DNA of 64,000 bases from Burkholderia vietnamiensis LMG 10929. Lineage in GTDB: Bacteria; Pseudomonadota; Gammaproteobacteria; Burkholderiales; Burkholderiaceae. The stretch is taken from NCBI RefSeq assembly GCF_000959445.1, contig NZ_CP009631.1, forward strand, positions 2,790,001 to 2,854,000. Direction: 5' to 3'. This document shows, in pieces, positions 46,812 to 56,099 of the stretch. The position numbers and the translations under genes are program-made. Every line of letters starts with the position of its first letter. Position 1 is the first letter of the stretch. A model generated the notes under the pieces. The model did no database searches. It saw nothing but the letters and a program-made list of their open reading frames with translations, and was not told the DNA's origin.

Positions 46812-46904
46812 CCGCTTCTCCTTGTTGCGGCCGGCCAGTGTGCCGGCTTCGCGCCGATGTTACCGCAGGCAAATCGTGCAGTGCAGGCGTCGCTTGCGGT
46901 TCGG

Positions 46905-47684
46905 TCAGAACCGGTAGGTCGCGCCGGCCATCCCGTAGTAGTTGCTGCGCGTCTGCACGATGGGGCTGTCGCCGTAGCGGCCCAGCAGGCGCGTGAAGCC
47001 GCCCGTCGCGCGCACTGCCCAATGCCGCGACAGGTCCCAGTTCCACGTGAGCGACAGCGTCGCGCTGTCCACGCCGCCGCTCGTCGAATACGGGCCGAAC
47101 CCGCTCGCCCGCGACTGCGCATCGGTCACACCGTAGAAGGTCTGCATATAGCGCCCCGTGCCGGCATGCACGCTGGCCGTCGCGACCAGCGCGTGCCGTC
47201 CGCGCTCGAACACGGGCACCGCGAGATCGACATGGCCGGACAAGCCGCGCGACCCATGCGTGACCGGCGCATCGATCGCAAGGCTCAGCTCGCCGCCGTC
47301 CGGCAGCTTCACGCCTGCGTGCATCGCGAACAGCACCGAGCCCGGCACCCTGCCCATTCCCTTCAGATGATCGGAGCCCGCACGACCGAAGCGATCGTCG
47401 TCGGTGCGACCCGCGTCGTAGCCCAGCGCGGCCGACACGAACGCGCCGTTCGGCAGCGCGAGGCGATAGCCGGCGCCGGCGCTGCTGTCGACGAAGAAGC
47501 CGTTGCCGAACATCGCGGAAAAGGACGGCGCGACGATGGCGCGGTACTGATTGCTGCCCTGATAGCGCGGCGCGAAGCCACCGCCGAGCGATATCGCGTA
47601 CTGGTTTTCGGCGTGGACGGCGGAGGCAAGCGTGAGGCCGGCAAGCGGCATGCAATAGCGCAACAAACGAATGGAGGGACGCAC
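46905..47684 (-). CDS. MipA/OmpV family outer-membrane protein
   Basis: About 259 residues. After a signal peptide (LTLASAVHAENQ) the protein is a series of amphipathic beta-strands ending in SNYYGMAGATYRF with a C-terminal Phe. The segment AENQYAISLGGGFAPRYQGSNQY is the start of MipA/OmpV domains. The start is uncertain: GTG at 47684 is chosen because it gives a basic N-region before the hydrophobic core; ATG 47651 would leave almost none. MipA-type proteins scaffold murein enzymes or act as antigenic barrels. It is divergent from the two-component system, by which it may be controlled. Confidence 0.8.
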   Translation of the reverse strand: MRPSIRLLRYCMPLAGLTLASAVHAENQYAISLGGGFAPRYQGSNQYRAIVAPSFSAMFGNGFFVDSSAGAGYRLALPNGAFVSAALGYDAGRTDDDRFGRAGSDHLKGMGRVPGSVLFAMHAGVKLPDGGELSLAIDAPVTHGSRGLSGHVDLAVPVFERGRHALVATASVHAGTGRYMQTFYGVTDAQSRASGFGPYSTSGGVDSATLSLTWNWDLSRHWAVRATGGFTRLLGRYGDSPIVQTRSNYYGMAGATYRF

Positions 47685-47893
47685 GATATCGGAACGAGAG
47701 TGACGGAGCCCGAAGTCTAGGAGCGCCCGCGCGGCACGACTGTCCGCAATCTGCGGAAAATGTGTGCTCAATTGTGTTCGAGTGTTCCCGATTGTCGTGA
47801 GGCCTCGCGGGCCGCTACAACGCCAGATAGAATTCGCGTGCCGCGCCACGCCCGCATTGGCGTGAAAGAGAAGGCGCGCATTTCGAGGAGACC

Positions 47894-48622
47894 ATGAACG
47901 ACCATCCGCTCAAATACCGCGTACTGCTGATCGAGGACGACGACCGCCTCGCCGAGCTCGTGCGCGAATATCTCGACGGCTACGAATTCTCGGTGACGGT
48001 CGTGCGCCGCGGCGATCTCGCGATCGCCGCCGTGCGCGAACACCGGCCGGCGCTCGTGATACTCGACCTGATGCTGCCGAATCTCGACGGGATGGAAGTG
48101 TGCCGGCGCATTCGTGCGTTCAGCAACGTGCCCGTGCTGATTCTAACGGCGCGTGCGGATGTCTACGATCAGGTCGCGGGCCTCGAAACCGGCGCCGACG
48201 ACTACGTGACGAAACCGATCGAGCCGCGCGTGCTGGTGGCCCGCGCTCGCGCGCTGCTGCGCCGTGCGCAGCCTGCGGAACCGCGGACCGATGACGCTGC
48301 GCCCGTGCAGGCGCTGCAGTTCGGCGAGCTGACGATTTCGCCGCCGAACCGCACGGTCGCGTGGCGCGGCGAGCTCGTCGACCTGAAGACCACCGAGTTC
48401 AACCTGCTGCTGATCCTTGCGCGCGCAGCCGGTACCGTACTGAGTCGCGACGCGATCCTGAAGCAATTGCGCGGCATCGAGTTCGATGGCATCGACCGGT
48501 CGGTCGACGCGGGCATCTCGAAGCTGCGCCGACGCTTCGAGGACGATTCGTCCGAACCGCAACGGATCAAGACGATCTGGGGCCGCGGTTATCTGTTCAG
48601 CCCTTCCGCATGGGACGAGTGA
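47894..48622 (+). CDS. OmpR-family response regulator, RstA-like
   Basis: 242-residue two-domain regulator. The receiver has the acidic pair EDDD, the phosphorylatable Asp in LVILDLMLPNLDG and the conserved Lys in TKPIEPR. The C-terminal winged helix (from about residue 140) is of OmpR/PhoB type, with LKTTEFNLLLILA and the ending IKTIWGRGYLF. The ATG at 47894 follows aggag. The sensor kinase starts directly after its stop codon, so the two form an operon. Confidence 0.93.
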   Translation: MNDHPLKYRVLLIEDDDRLAELVREYLDGYEFSVTVVRRGDLAIAAVREHRPALVILDLMLPNLDGMEVCRRIRAFSNVPVLILTARADVYDQVAGLETGADDYVTKPIEPRVLVARARALLRRAQPAEPRTDDAAPVQALQFGELTISPPNRTVAWRGELVDLKTTEFNLLLILARAAGTVLSRDAILKQLRGIEFDGIDRSVDAGISKLRRRFEDDSSEPQRIKTIWGRGYLFSPSAWDE

Positions 48623-49906
48623 ATGCTGCGCCCGTTGATCAAGCTGTACCTGATCGTGATCGTCAGCTGTGCCGCGGCGGTCGTATTCGTTCAATGGTCG
48701 TTCGACAAGATTTTCTACGAGCGCGTTGCGCAGGCGCAGCGCGATACGCTGACCACGTATGCGTTCGTGCTCAACGATTACCTCGAACGCCATCCGGGTG
48801 CGAAGCGTACGCTCGCGCTCAGCGAACTCGGCCAGCACGGCAACGAGCGATTCGGTTTCCTGACGATGGCCGACGCACGCGCGCAATTGTCCGACGCGCC
48901 GCTGCGCGATCTGGACGCCGGCCGGATTGCGATCAGCTACGACCGCAGGAACTACTACATGCCGCTCGCCGATGGTTCGGTGCTGCATGCTCGTCCGATT
49001 CAGCCGGCCATGCTCGACGTCAAGATTTATGCGAACGGGATGATCGCGCTCGCCGCACTGTTCGCCGTTGCGCTGTGGACGTCACATCACTGGCGCGACC
49101 TGCGCAAGCTGCAGACTGCCGCACACGCGTTCGGCGCGGGCGAGCTGTCGACGCGCGTGCGATTGTCCGCACGGTCGAACATCTATGAGCTGTCGGTGCA
49201 GTTCAACGACATGGCGGAACGGATCGAAGCGTCGATCAAGCAGCAGCGCGAAATGATGCATGCGATTTCGCACGAGCTGAAGACGCCGCTCGCTCGCCTG
49301 GAATTCGGACTCGCGCTGCTCGCGGACGCCGACGACAGCAGCCGGATGCAGACACGTTGCGACGCGCTGCGACGCGACGTGCGCGAACTCGACGAACTCG
49401 TGACCGAGTTGCTGACGATCGGACGGCTCGAACAGGGCGCGAGCGAACTGGAGCCGATGGAGGTGGCCGTCGATGCGCTGATCGACAGCGTCGCCGGCAG
49501 CGTCGCGAACGATGTCGCCGATCGCGGCATCATGCTCGACGTGTCGACCACGGGGGCGCCCGCCTCGCACGTATGCGATCCGAAACTCGTCGCGCGTGCG
49601 CTGTTGAACTTGATCCGCAACGGCGCGCGCTACGCGTCGCGTACGGTGCTGCTGTCGGCGGCGAGCGATGCGTCGGGCGCGTTGGTGCTGAGCGTCGACG
49701 ACGACGGGCCGGGCATTCCAGTGGCCGATCGCGCGCGCGTGTTCGAACCGTTTCAGCGGCTCGATTCGAGCCGCGACCGACAGACCGGCGGGTTCGGACT
49801 CGGGCTCGCGATCGTGCGGCGCGTGGCGCGCGTGCATGGGGGTGAGGTGTGGCTCGAGGATTCGCCGTTGGGCGGCGCGCGGTTCGTGATTTCGTTGCCG
49901 GGGTGA
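48623..49906 (+). CDS. Sensor histidine kinase, RstB-like
   Basis: 427-residue membrane kinase. Two membrane helices (about 5-25 and 137-153) bracket a periplasmic domain of about 110 residues; a HAMP linker follows, and the dimerisation helix has HAISHELKTPLARLEF with the phospho-acceptor His. The ATPase domain shows the N box (LNLIRNGARY), G1 (DDDGPGIP) and G2 (GFGLGLAIV). The signal is unknown. It starts with an ATG immediately after the regulator's TGA. Targets may include the divergent MipA/OmpV gene. Confidence 0.93.
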   Translation: MLRPLIKLYLIVIVSCAAAVVFVQWSFDKIFYERVAQAQRDTLTTYAFVLNDYLERHPGAKRTLALSELGQHGNERFGFLTMADARAQLSDAPLRDLDAGRIAISYDRRNYYMPLADGSVLHARPIQPAMLDVKIYANGMIALAALFAVALWTSHHWRDLRKLQTAAHAFGAGELSTRVRLSARSNIYELSVQFNDMAERIEASIKQQREMMHAISHELKTPLARLEFGLALLADADDSSRMQTRCDALRRDVRELDELVTELLTIGRLEQGASELEPMEVAVDALIDSVAGSVANDVADRGIMLDVSTTGAPASHVCDPKLVARALLNLIRNGARYASRTVLLSAASDASGALVLSVDDDGPGIPVADRARVFEPFQRLDSSRDRQTGGFGLGLAIVRRVARVHGGEVWLEDSPLGGARFVISLPG

Positions 49907-50105
49907 GGTGGATGAGGTTTTTAAGCGGACGTTGGCGCACGGAATTTCCGAAGGGTCCGGGTGACGGGCCGTCAGCGAACCCATGCCGCCTCTCGCCGAC
50001 AGCCCCATGTCCAACCGAACGGAAAGCGATTGCGTGATTCGCGACAGGGTATGTCTCAAGCACGTTGCACACTGTCCATCAGAATCAGGAACAGGAGATG
50101 CACAC

Positions 50106-50648
50106 GTGAATACCCGCATGACGAAACCGGCGAGCCACGAGCGCGCCGACCTGGCACGATCATCTCGTTGCCTCCGCAACGATTCCGCAATGCTGCGTAT
50201 CGCATTGCGCCCGTGGGGATTCGATGCCTGCGTCGTCCAGTCGTGGATCAACGCACTGCCCACACTGGATCGGGCTATCGCGTGGGAGCTCGCGACCGAT
50301 CGACGGGCGCCCGGCGCGGATATCGTGGTCCACGTCGTCAGGCCGGCGCCGGCAGCGCGCGGGCAGTTCTGCTGGAACGGCATCGGTGCAAACTATGCGC
50401 TCAGGCAATCGCTCGCGGCCTGCGGCACGGAGCTCGCTCTTCTGATCGGCGCTTCGGAGCAGATGCCGGCCGAGCGCGTCGGTCACTGGGTCGCCGCCGG
50501 GGCATTGCCGCCGGCCGCGGCACTTGCAAGGCTCGGCCGGTTGATCGCGGCCTGTGCCGCGCCGCAGCGGCAGCCGCAGCCGCAGCCGCAGCCGCCGGTG
50601 CGACGCACGCTGATGCGCCTGATCTCGCACGATCTGGACATGGCATGA
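50106..50648 (+). CDS. Protein of unknown function with C-terminal Pro-Gln repeat
   Basis: 180-residue protein, family not recognised. The GTG at 50106 is preceded by aggag at eight bases and begins VNTRMTKPASHERADLARSS; an open frame to 49983 exists but has no such site. The middle (LRIALRPWGFDACVVQSWINAL, then IVVHVVRPAP) looks like a folded alpha/beta domain. Near the C-terminus is a short PQPQPQPP run made by six cagccg copies. No link to its neighbours is clear. Confidence 0.5.
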   Translation: MNTRMTKPASHERADLARSSRCLRNDSAMLRIALRPWGFDACVVQSWINALPTLDRAIAWELATDRRAPGADIVVHVVRPAPAARGQFCWNGIGANYALRQSLAACGTELALLIGASEQMPAERVGHWVAAGALPPAAALARLGRLIAACAAPQRQPQPQPQPPVRRTLMRLISHDLDMA

Positions 50649-50737
50649 ACGGCGTCGCGCGGTGGTCGCGGACGGAACGCCGCACCGCCGCCCGATTGCT
50701 TTTACTCCTGCGGCGAATGCCTGCGCACGTCAGGCGG

Positions 50738-51799
50738 TCATTCCGGCCGCCCCGCTGCATCGGCGCGGCTTGCACCCGCCGGCTTGCCGTACATGCGTGC
50801 AAGCTCATTCGCCTCTCGCACGAACTCGGCACGCAAGCCGGCGGGCGCAAGCACCTCGACGTTCGGCCCGAACGAGCGCAACCACCATCGCAAGCGCTGG
50901 CTCAATAGCACGGTGCCCTTGACGAAAAGTGCGTCGCCGTCGCGGGTATGCGCCTGATCCTTCGACATCGGCGCTTCGAGCAGATGCTCGCCGGCACCGT
51001 TGAGGAACCTGAGCTTGAGCATCACCTCCTTCTCGACCATGAAGTCGAAGCGACGCTGTTGCTTCACATAGGCATCGAGCGAAAAGGTCGGCGGATAGTT
51101 AAACGTTTCGAGCAGCGCGCTGGCACGCGTGAAACGGTCCATGCGGTACATCGTCGGTTCGGTCTTGCCCGGCGTACCGCCGACCAGGTAGACGAGCCCG
51201 CCAACCTCCACGAACCCGAGCGGCAGAATGATCCTGGCCCGGTCGTTGTCGGTGTTGTGACGCGGGCGATAGACGATTTCGAGCTTGCGCTCTTCAAAGA
51301 GTGCGCGTGACACGATGCCGAACAGTTCCCGGTCGATTACCGGGTAATGCAGCGAGAAGCCGCCGCTTTCGACCGCGACCTTGCTCGCCCAGCGCGAATA
51401 GCGCCGCTCGGTTTCATTGCTCGTCCGCTGCAGCCGTGCCTCCGCGACGTCGAACATCGACGACAGCGATTCGGCCACCAGTTCCGGAATCTGGCGCGAC
51501 GAGAAGCGCCGCAACGTCTGCAGCGCGAGCGCTTCGTCGAACGTCATCATCGAGCCAGCCTTGGCGGCCATGCCGCTCGCGCCCGCCTTCTTGCGCCACA
51601 CCAGCGCGGTGCCGCGTTCGAGCACCTCGACGAGCCCGTCGCGCTCGAGCTTCGCGAGGCGCCGGTTGATCGTCCTGACGGTTGGCGTGTCGAGCGCGGT
51701 CCGCGACAGCCAGCGGTGGATATCGGGGGTGCTGATGTAGTCGTCGTGCGTTGCCGCGTCGGGAAGCGCGCGCATGATTTCGCGATCGAGATCGGACAT
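50738..51799 (-). CDS. WYL-domain transcriptional regulator
   Basis: 353-residue regulator. The N-terminal winged helix-turn-helix (TVRTINRRLAKLERDGLVEV) is followed by a linker and a WYL domain, seen in the strands ARIILPLGFVEVGGLVYLVGG and TMYRMDRFTRASALL. A C-terminal WCX-like extension includes SQRLRWWLRSFGPNVEVLAP. WYL proteins sense nucleic acids or nucleotides and often control defence or DNA-repair genes; several regulate phage-defence islands. It is close to the island boundary but on the chromosomal side. Confidence 0.88.
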   Translation of the reverse strand: MSDLDREIMRALPDAATHDDYISTPDIHRWLSRTALDTPTVRTINRRLAKLERDGLVEVLERGTALVWRKKAGASGMAAKAGSMMTFDEALALQTLRRFSSRQIPELVAESLSSMFDVAEARLQRTSNETERRYSRWASKVAVESGGFSLHYPVIDRELFGIVSRALFEERKLEIVYRPRHNTDNDRARIILPLGFVEVGGLVYLVGGTPGKTEPTMYRMDRFTRASALLETFNYPPTFSLDAYVKQQRRFDFMVEKEVMLKLRFLNGAGEHLLEAPMSKDQAHTRDGDALFVKGTVLLSQRLRWWLRSFGPNVEVLAPAGLRAEFVREANELARMYGKPAGASRADAAGRPE

Positions 51800-52065
51800 G
51801 ATGGGTAAGCGTTGCTCGCAAAGAGTCGATCACGGTATATCGACCAGCGATGGCCATTCTTGAGCGCCTCGCCTCCACGCTTCGCGCGAAGCAAGCCCTT
51901 CAGGTGACACAGCACGTGCTCGAGCGGACCCATCGGGCGCAGATTCAGGCCGGTGCCAGCGCATGCGGAATCGGATATTCACGCAAACGAACTCGCACCG
52001 GAAGCGAGTGTGCCGTGCGGTTCCGACAATTGGTGTCCCGATGACGGATTCACTTCTGCGGCGGC

Positions 52066-52782
52066 GTGAACTTCGATGTGCATGCAACGATCATCACGAC
52101 CGTGCCGGGGATGCATGACCTCATGCGACATCAAGACACCGTATGTCCGAACGGGCGTCGACAATACCCGCTCGACAACAACAGGACGATATTCTCGATG
52201 CCATTCTCTTCGGACATGCGGCGCTCGACGTTTCAGGCCGAGAACTGCCTCGCGAAAGACGATTCCGATAACAAAGTACAGGTTCGCGTCGATGCAGGGC
52301 GAGGCCAGCCGCTGATTGACGACCTCGACTTCAATGACGGTTCAATCAACCGCGCCGCCATGAAAATTCCGCTGAACGAGCGGCCCATGTCCGAGAAAAT
52401 GCAGCGTGTGGCCAAGTGGATCGCGTGCAACTTCGACAAGCCCGTCAAGGTTCGACAGGCCGCCGATCTCGTCGCGATGAGCGAGCGCACCCTGCTGCGT
52501 CACTTTACAAGCGAGATCGGCATGGCACCCAGCGCCTATTTGATGCGTGTCAGGCTGGCACGCGCGTGTGCGATGCTCGCCTTCACCGCGCTCCCGGCAG
52601 ACTCGATCGCTCGGCGTTGCGGGCTCGGCAGCGGCGAGCATCTCGCGCGCCTGTTTCGCCAGCACTTCGACAAGACCCCGATCGAATATCGGCGAGCACA
52701 TGCGCATGCGCGTCCGGACATGCGTGCAGTGGAGCGCGATGGCGCGGGGGACGCGCCGAGCTCTTTTCGGTCCGTGCCGTGA
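52066..52782 (+). CDS. AraC-family transcriptional regulator
   Basis: Up to 238 residues. The DNA-binding domain is at about residues 108-215: two helix-turn-helix units, KVRQAADLVAMSERTLLRHFTSEIGMAPSAYL and DSIARRCGLGSGEHLARLFRQHFDKTPIEYRR, the AraC signature. The N-terminal 100 residues are short for a sensor domain and not recognised. The start is uncertain: the frame opens at GTG 52066 without a ribosome site, and ATG 52198 with an upstream agga is the alternative. It is the last chromosomal gene before the island. Confidence 0.75.
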   Translation: MNFDVHATIITTVPGMHDLMRHQDTVCPNGRRQYPLDNNRTIFSMPFSSDMRRSTFQAENCLAKDDSDNKVQVRVDAGRGQPLIDDLDFNDGSINRAAMKIPLNERPMSEKMQRVAKWIACNFDKPVKVRQAADLVAMSERTLLRHFTSEIGMAPSAYLMRVRLARACAMLAFTALPADSIARRCGLGSGEHLARLFRQHFDKTPIEYRRAHAHARPDMRAVERDGAGDAPSSFRSVP

Positions 52783-53183
52783 CCGTCAAGTCGTGCCATG
52801 TACCCAGCCGGTACAGCGCATCGGGAGAGATGCTCGAGCGATCTGGTGGCAGCGGCCTTCGCGCGTTCAAACTGGCCCGGCCGGAGCTTCATCAACAATC
52901 GCAAGCCGTTTAGCGCATGGCGTCGCTCAAACTCAATCGGCGACAGGCCGAACCATCTCACGTTTCGTGGAGGTCCCAACTCTCTCGAGAAATGGTATGG
53001 ACACCTCCCTCCCGTATCGTGAGGCGCAGGCAAAAGCGGTCGCCTGGGTGATTCTTGGCTTTGCTTCGCCGAAGTAGCAACGCGGCTATCTCGAATTTAC
53101 CAAATCCGGTTACACCATGGTTACATGGTCTACGGCTCGACGGCATTGACTCAAGGGGGATTTTCGCCAGTGCTTGATTTGAC
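52783..53183. other. Intergenic sequence left of the island boundary
   Basis: No convincing gene. A reverse-strand frame around 52914-52970 resembles the last residues of IS3-family transposases (WFGLSPIEFERRHA) and may be an insertion sequence remnant. Palindromic gtaaccatggttac-like sequence lies at about 53110-53130. Confidence 0.3.
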
Positions 53184-53236
53184 TGGCCCGCCCTACACGA
53201 TTCGAACGTGTGACCTACGGCTTAGAAGGCCGCAGT
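53184..53236 (-). other. 3' fragment of tRNA-Arg(TCT): island attachment site
   Basis: The reverse strand reads the anticodon arm gcggc-cttctaa-gccgt (anticodon TCT), a short variable loop, the T arm acacg-ttcgaat-cgtgt, the 3' acceptor strand agggcgg, a discriminator G and CCA. The D arm and 5' acceptor strand are missing: upstream sequence is unrelated A/T-rich DNA. This is what an attachment-site duplicate looks like after a tyrosine recombinase inserts an element into the 3' end of a tRNA gene. The integrase gene starts 170 bases away. Confidence 0.8.
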
Positions 53237-53253
53237 CTATTGTTTAGATCGAT

Positions 53254-53351
53254 ATTGATCGACATCCCAACACGTCACTATCTTCTTGATATTTAATCAT
53301 ATTCTAGTCCGACGCCGCACCACGATGTTGACTCGGATTGACTGACATCCC
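53254..53351. repeat. Imperfect 15-bp direct repeats near the attachment site
   Basis: attgatcgacatccc at 53254-53268 and attgactgacatccc at 53337-53351 match at 13 of 15 bases. Lying between the attachment core and the integrase gene, they are candidates for integrase arm-binding or excisionase sites. Confidence 0.45.
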
Positions 53352-53401
53352 TAGAATTCCCCTACACCACGCCTACACGGCGTTGCAAACGGGGACTACA
53401 A

Positions 53402-53479
53402 GTGACAAAGGAAAATTTCACAATCGAACGGGTCACCGGTTACGAGTGCACGCCAGGACGACAACAGACGATCTATTGA
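53402..53479 (+). pseudogene. Integrase N-terminal part, cut by an in-frame TGA
   Basis: A GTG at 53402 opens a 25-codon frame in phase with the integrase: VTKENFTIERVTGYECTPGRQQTIY, then TGA at 53477, then DKKQQGLGLRVTASG. Phage-type integrases normally read IYWD...GLGLRVT here, so the TGA replaces an expected Trp (TGG). Either a real nonsense mutation or a single-base error separates this piece from the rest. Confidence 0.75.
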
Positions 53480-53509
53480 GACAAGAAGCAGCAAGGACTC
53501 GGCCTTCGC

Positions 53510-54841
53510 GTGACGGCATCGGGCGTGAAGTCCTACGTATTCGAGGGCCGTTTGTTTGGCAAGACCATTCGGATCACCATCGGCTCGCCCAACGCATGGC
53601 CGCTGGAGCGACACGCCACGACCGACGCGGCGACCGGGAAGACGATCGAACGCCTCGGTGCAAGACAGGAAGCGGCTCGACTCAAAGCGCTGATGGATCG
53701 CGGCATTGATCCTCGCGAAGAAAGAGCGGAACAGCGTGCTGAACATGAAGCGCGCAAACTCGACGCGCTCAGGCAAAACGCGACTGTATCGGAAGCATGG
53801 GCAGCCTACCTGGACGCACACCGTAGCAAATGGAGTGGTCGACACTACTACGATCACGAAAAGCTCGCACAAGCAGGCGGCCTACCCTGGAAGCGCCGAC
53901 GTGGGACAACGATTCCTGGGCCGCTGGCGACATTAATGCCGCTCAAGCTGACGGATCTCAATGCCGAGCGAGTGGCTATGTGGCTTGAAGCCGAAGCAGA
54001 AAAGCGACCAACGAACACTGAACAGAGTTACCGCAAACTGCGTGCATTCATTCGGTGGTGCGAAGACAAACCGGAATATTCAGGGTCTATTGCACCAAAT
54101 GCGTATGCCGCTCGCGCTGTGCGCGCAGCCGTACCACGCACCAAGGCCAAAAGTGATTGTCTACAACGAGAACAACTGCTTGTGTGGTTCACGGCCGTAC
54201 GTCAGATTGACAATCCAGTTATCAGCGCATACTTACAGGGCCTCCTGCTTACCGGAGCTCGCCGCGAAGAACTCGCCGCATTGCGTTGGAAGGACGTGGA
54301 CTTCCGCTGGCGCAGTCTGACCATGAACGACAAGATCGAGGGGACCGGCGGCCGCACTATCCCACTTACGCCATATCTTGCGAGCCTCCTGACAAATCTC
54401 AAGCAGATGAACGAGATACCGCCGAACAGACGGCAGTTGGCCAGCCTCACCGAAAAAGGAAAGTCATGGTCCCCCTCTGAATGGGTGTTCACCAGCAACA
54501 GATCAGAGGACGGAAAGATCGCCGAGCCCAGAAAGGCCCACAATAGTGCAATCGAAGCTGCCGGCTTGCCTCACCTTACATTGCATGGACTGCGCCGGTC
54601 GTTCGGTACGCTTTCGGAATGGGTTGAAGTCCCTGTCGGTGTTGTTGCCCAGATCCAAGGCCACAAGCCGTCTGCGCTGGCCGAGAAACACTATCGACGT
54701 CGACCGCTCGATCTTTTGCGCATGTGGCACGATAAAATTGAATCGTGGATGCTGCAGCAAGCAGGCCTCGGTCATCTCCTTACGCCTGTTGCCGAGACTT
54801 ACGCGAGGGATGGAGAGGCAAAGACGGCGTCGGGAAGTTGA
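53510..54841 (+). CDS. Tyrosine-type site-specific integrase, lacking its first ~36 residues
   Basis: 443 residues from a GTG inside the N-terminal arm-binding domain (TASGVKSYVFEGRLFGKTIRITIG). The core-binding domain lies at about 90-210 and the catalytic domain at about 225-420. The catalytic residues are present: Arg in LLTGARREELAAL, HxxR in LHGLRRSFGTL, His in IQGHKPSA, and the nucleophile Tyr in EKHYRRR. The upstream in-frame TGA means a full-length product needs readthrough; reinitiation at 53510 would give a protein without part of the arm-binding domain. It is the probable recombinase of the island, reading away from the attachment site. Confidence 0.85.
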   Translation: MTASGVKSYVFEGRLFGKTIRITIGSPNAWPLERHATTDAATGKTIERLGARQEAARLKALMDRGIDPREERAEQRAEHEARKLDALRQNATVSEAWAAYLDAHRSKWSGRHYYDHEKLAQAGGLPWKRRRGTTIPGPLATLMPLKLTDLNAERVAMWLEAEAEKRPTNTEQSYRKLRAFIRWCEDKPEYSGSIAPNAYAARAVRAAVPRTKAKSDCLQREQLLVWFTAVRQIDNPVISAYLQGLLLTGARREELAALRWKDVDFRWRSLTMNDKIEGTGGRTIPLTPYLASLLTNLKQMNEIPPNRRQLASLTEKGKSWSPSEWVFTSNRSEDGKIAEPRKAHNSAIEAAGLPHLTLHGLRRSFGTLSEWVEVPVGVVAQIQGHKPSALAEKHYRRRPLDLLRMWHDKIESWMLQQAGLGHLLTPVAETYARDGEAKTASGS

Positions 54842-54864
54842 TAGCCGCCGCCTATTCCGGACCA

Positions 54865-55824
54865 TCATTTCCTGAAACGGGAAGCGAAGTCCAGAAGCGT
54901 GTCATTAATCGCGTCGCGTTCGGGTGCGAAATGCGCGTCACGATGACAGCTTGGACAGAGTGCGACGCAATTCCAAACGCGATCGCTATTCCTAACGCCA
55001 AGGATGTGATGAACGTCGAGAAAGCCCTTATAGCGCGCGATCGCCCCGCACGTCGAGCGTTCACACTTTCCATCCGCGCGCTTGACGACGTCAGCCCGGA
55101 CACGAGGATCGCGCTTCACTTCGGATCGCGTCACGGCCCGCTCAATTGCACCATCACTTCCATAGCCCGAAGGATCGGGTGCGTAGAGGTCGTCCCACGT
55201 GTCGTCGATGGGCGCGCGCAGTTTCACATCCCCCATCCTGACGAGATCCTGCACGCCGGGCCATTGCCAGAGCACATCGGGCACGAAATGGGCGTCTTCG
55301 TGTCGGCTGTCCATTAGATACACCGTGGGACTCGAGCCGTTTTTTGCGTGGTTCTTCGTGGCTCGTCCTAAGCGTCCGGCTTTGATCAATTCCTCGCTTA
55401 CATCCGCCTGACGACGCCAGATCAAACCCAGCTGATCGATTGGCACAAGTGCTGCGTAAGGGACAGTCTCGCCGACGCGCTGGAAGATGAGCGCATGCGA
55501 GATGCCGACTTTCACATCACGATCGACGAGCTGGTCGAGCGTTTTATCCCAGTCATTGTCAATGAGGTCCGCTCGCAACTGGGCAGCCGAATAACGTAGG
55601 TCGTCCGAACCGCGATGCCGCCAGCAAAGCCGCACGCGCATCTTGATCGTTTCCCCCGGTTCGGATCGCGCGGTAACAACCTGAGCCTGCGAAACCCCTC
55701 GCACGATGCGCTCATCAGACAGCACTGTGAATCCTCTGCTTTCTAGAAACGGACGGATCGCGTCGCGACTCAAACGCTCCGCTTCAAAGCTCTCCGGCTT
55801 GCGAAATACACGTTCAGTTGGCAC
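54865..55824 (-). CDS. HNH endonuclease-motif protein
   Basis: 319-residue protein. The C-terminal 80 residues are an HNH nuclease module: zinc-binding CERSTC and CPSC pairs around the catalytic DVHHILG, then NCVALCPSCHRDAHF. The N-terminal 220 residues are not recognised; the sequence EPGETIKMRVRLCWRHRGSDDLRYS is rich in beta-strand and may bind DNA or modified bases. The start is GTG at 55824 with GGAG six bases upstream. It is convergent with the integrase at the island entry. Architecturally it could be a restriction-like or anti-phage nuclease (inference). Confidence 0.75.
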   Translation of the reverse strand: MPTERVFRKPESFEAERLSRDAIRPFLESRGFTVLSDERIVRGVSQAQVVTARSEPGETIKMRVRLCWRHRGSDDLRYSAAQLRADLIDNDWDKTLDQLVDRDVKVGISHALIFQRVGETVPYAALVPIDQLGLIWRRQADVSEELIKAGRLGRATKNHAKNGSSPTVYLMDSRHEDAHFVPDVLWQWPGVQDLVRMGDVKLRAPIDDTWDDLYAPDPSGYGSDGAIERAVTRSEVKRDPRVRADVVKRADGKCERSTCGAIARYKGFLDVHHILGVRNSDRVWNCVALCPSCHRDAHFAPERDAINDTLLDFASRFRK

Positions 55825-56099
55825 GACTGTCTCCGTTGGCTAGGGCATGGTATTGTGGAAGCGGGCCATTTTTCGCAATACGGTTCTGCTTGCTTACAAC
55901 TCAGAACGGTCACCGGTTTGCTCTGTCGCGTGTGACTGCTATTGGCAGCCGAACGCGGCCGGCCGCAGCCCTGTGACGCACGACCGACGCAGATCGACCC
56001 GTAGCGGACCTTCAGTGTTCTCGAGAACAGTCGTTCAGAGCACATCAAACTGACATCGCACGGTATGTCGCAGGCCGCATTGATCGAGTGCTCCCCGGA
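55825..56099. other. Intergenic stretch in the island with a degenerate repeat
   Basis: No gene recognised. Sequence around 55950-56010 (ggccggccgcagccc, then cgacccgtagcggaccttcag) resembles a second stretch near 56455-56525. Confidence 0.3.

Noticed and set aside
52914..52970. IS3-family transposase C-terminal remnant on the reverse strand
   Set aside because: Only about 15 residues (WFGLSPIEFERRHA) look transposase-like; too short to call a feature, and no inverted repeats were found.
53184..53236. Functional tRNA-Arg gene
   Set aside because: D arm and 5' acceptor strand are missing, so it cannot fold into a tRNA.
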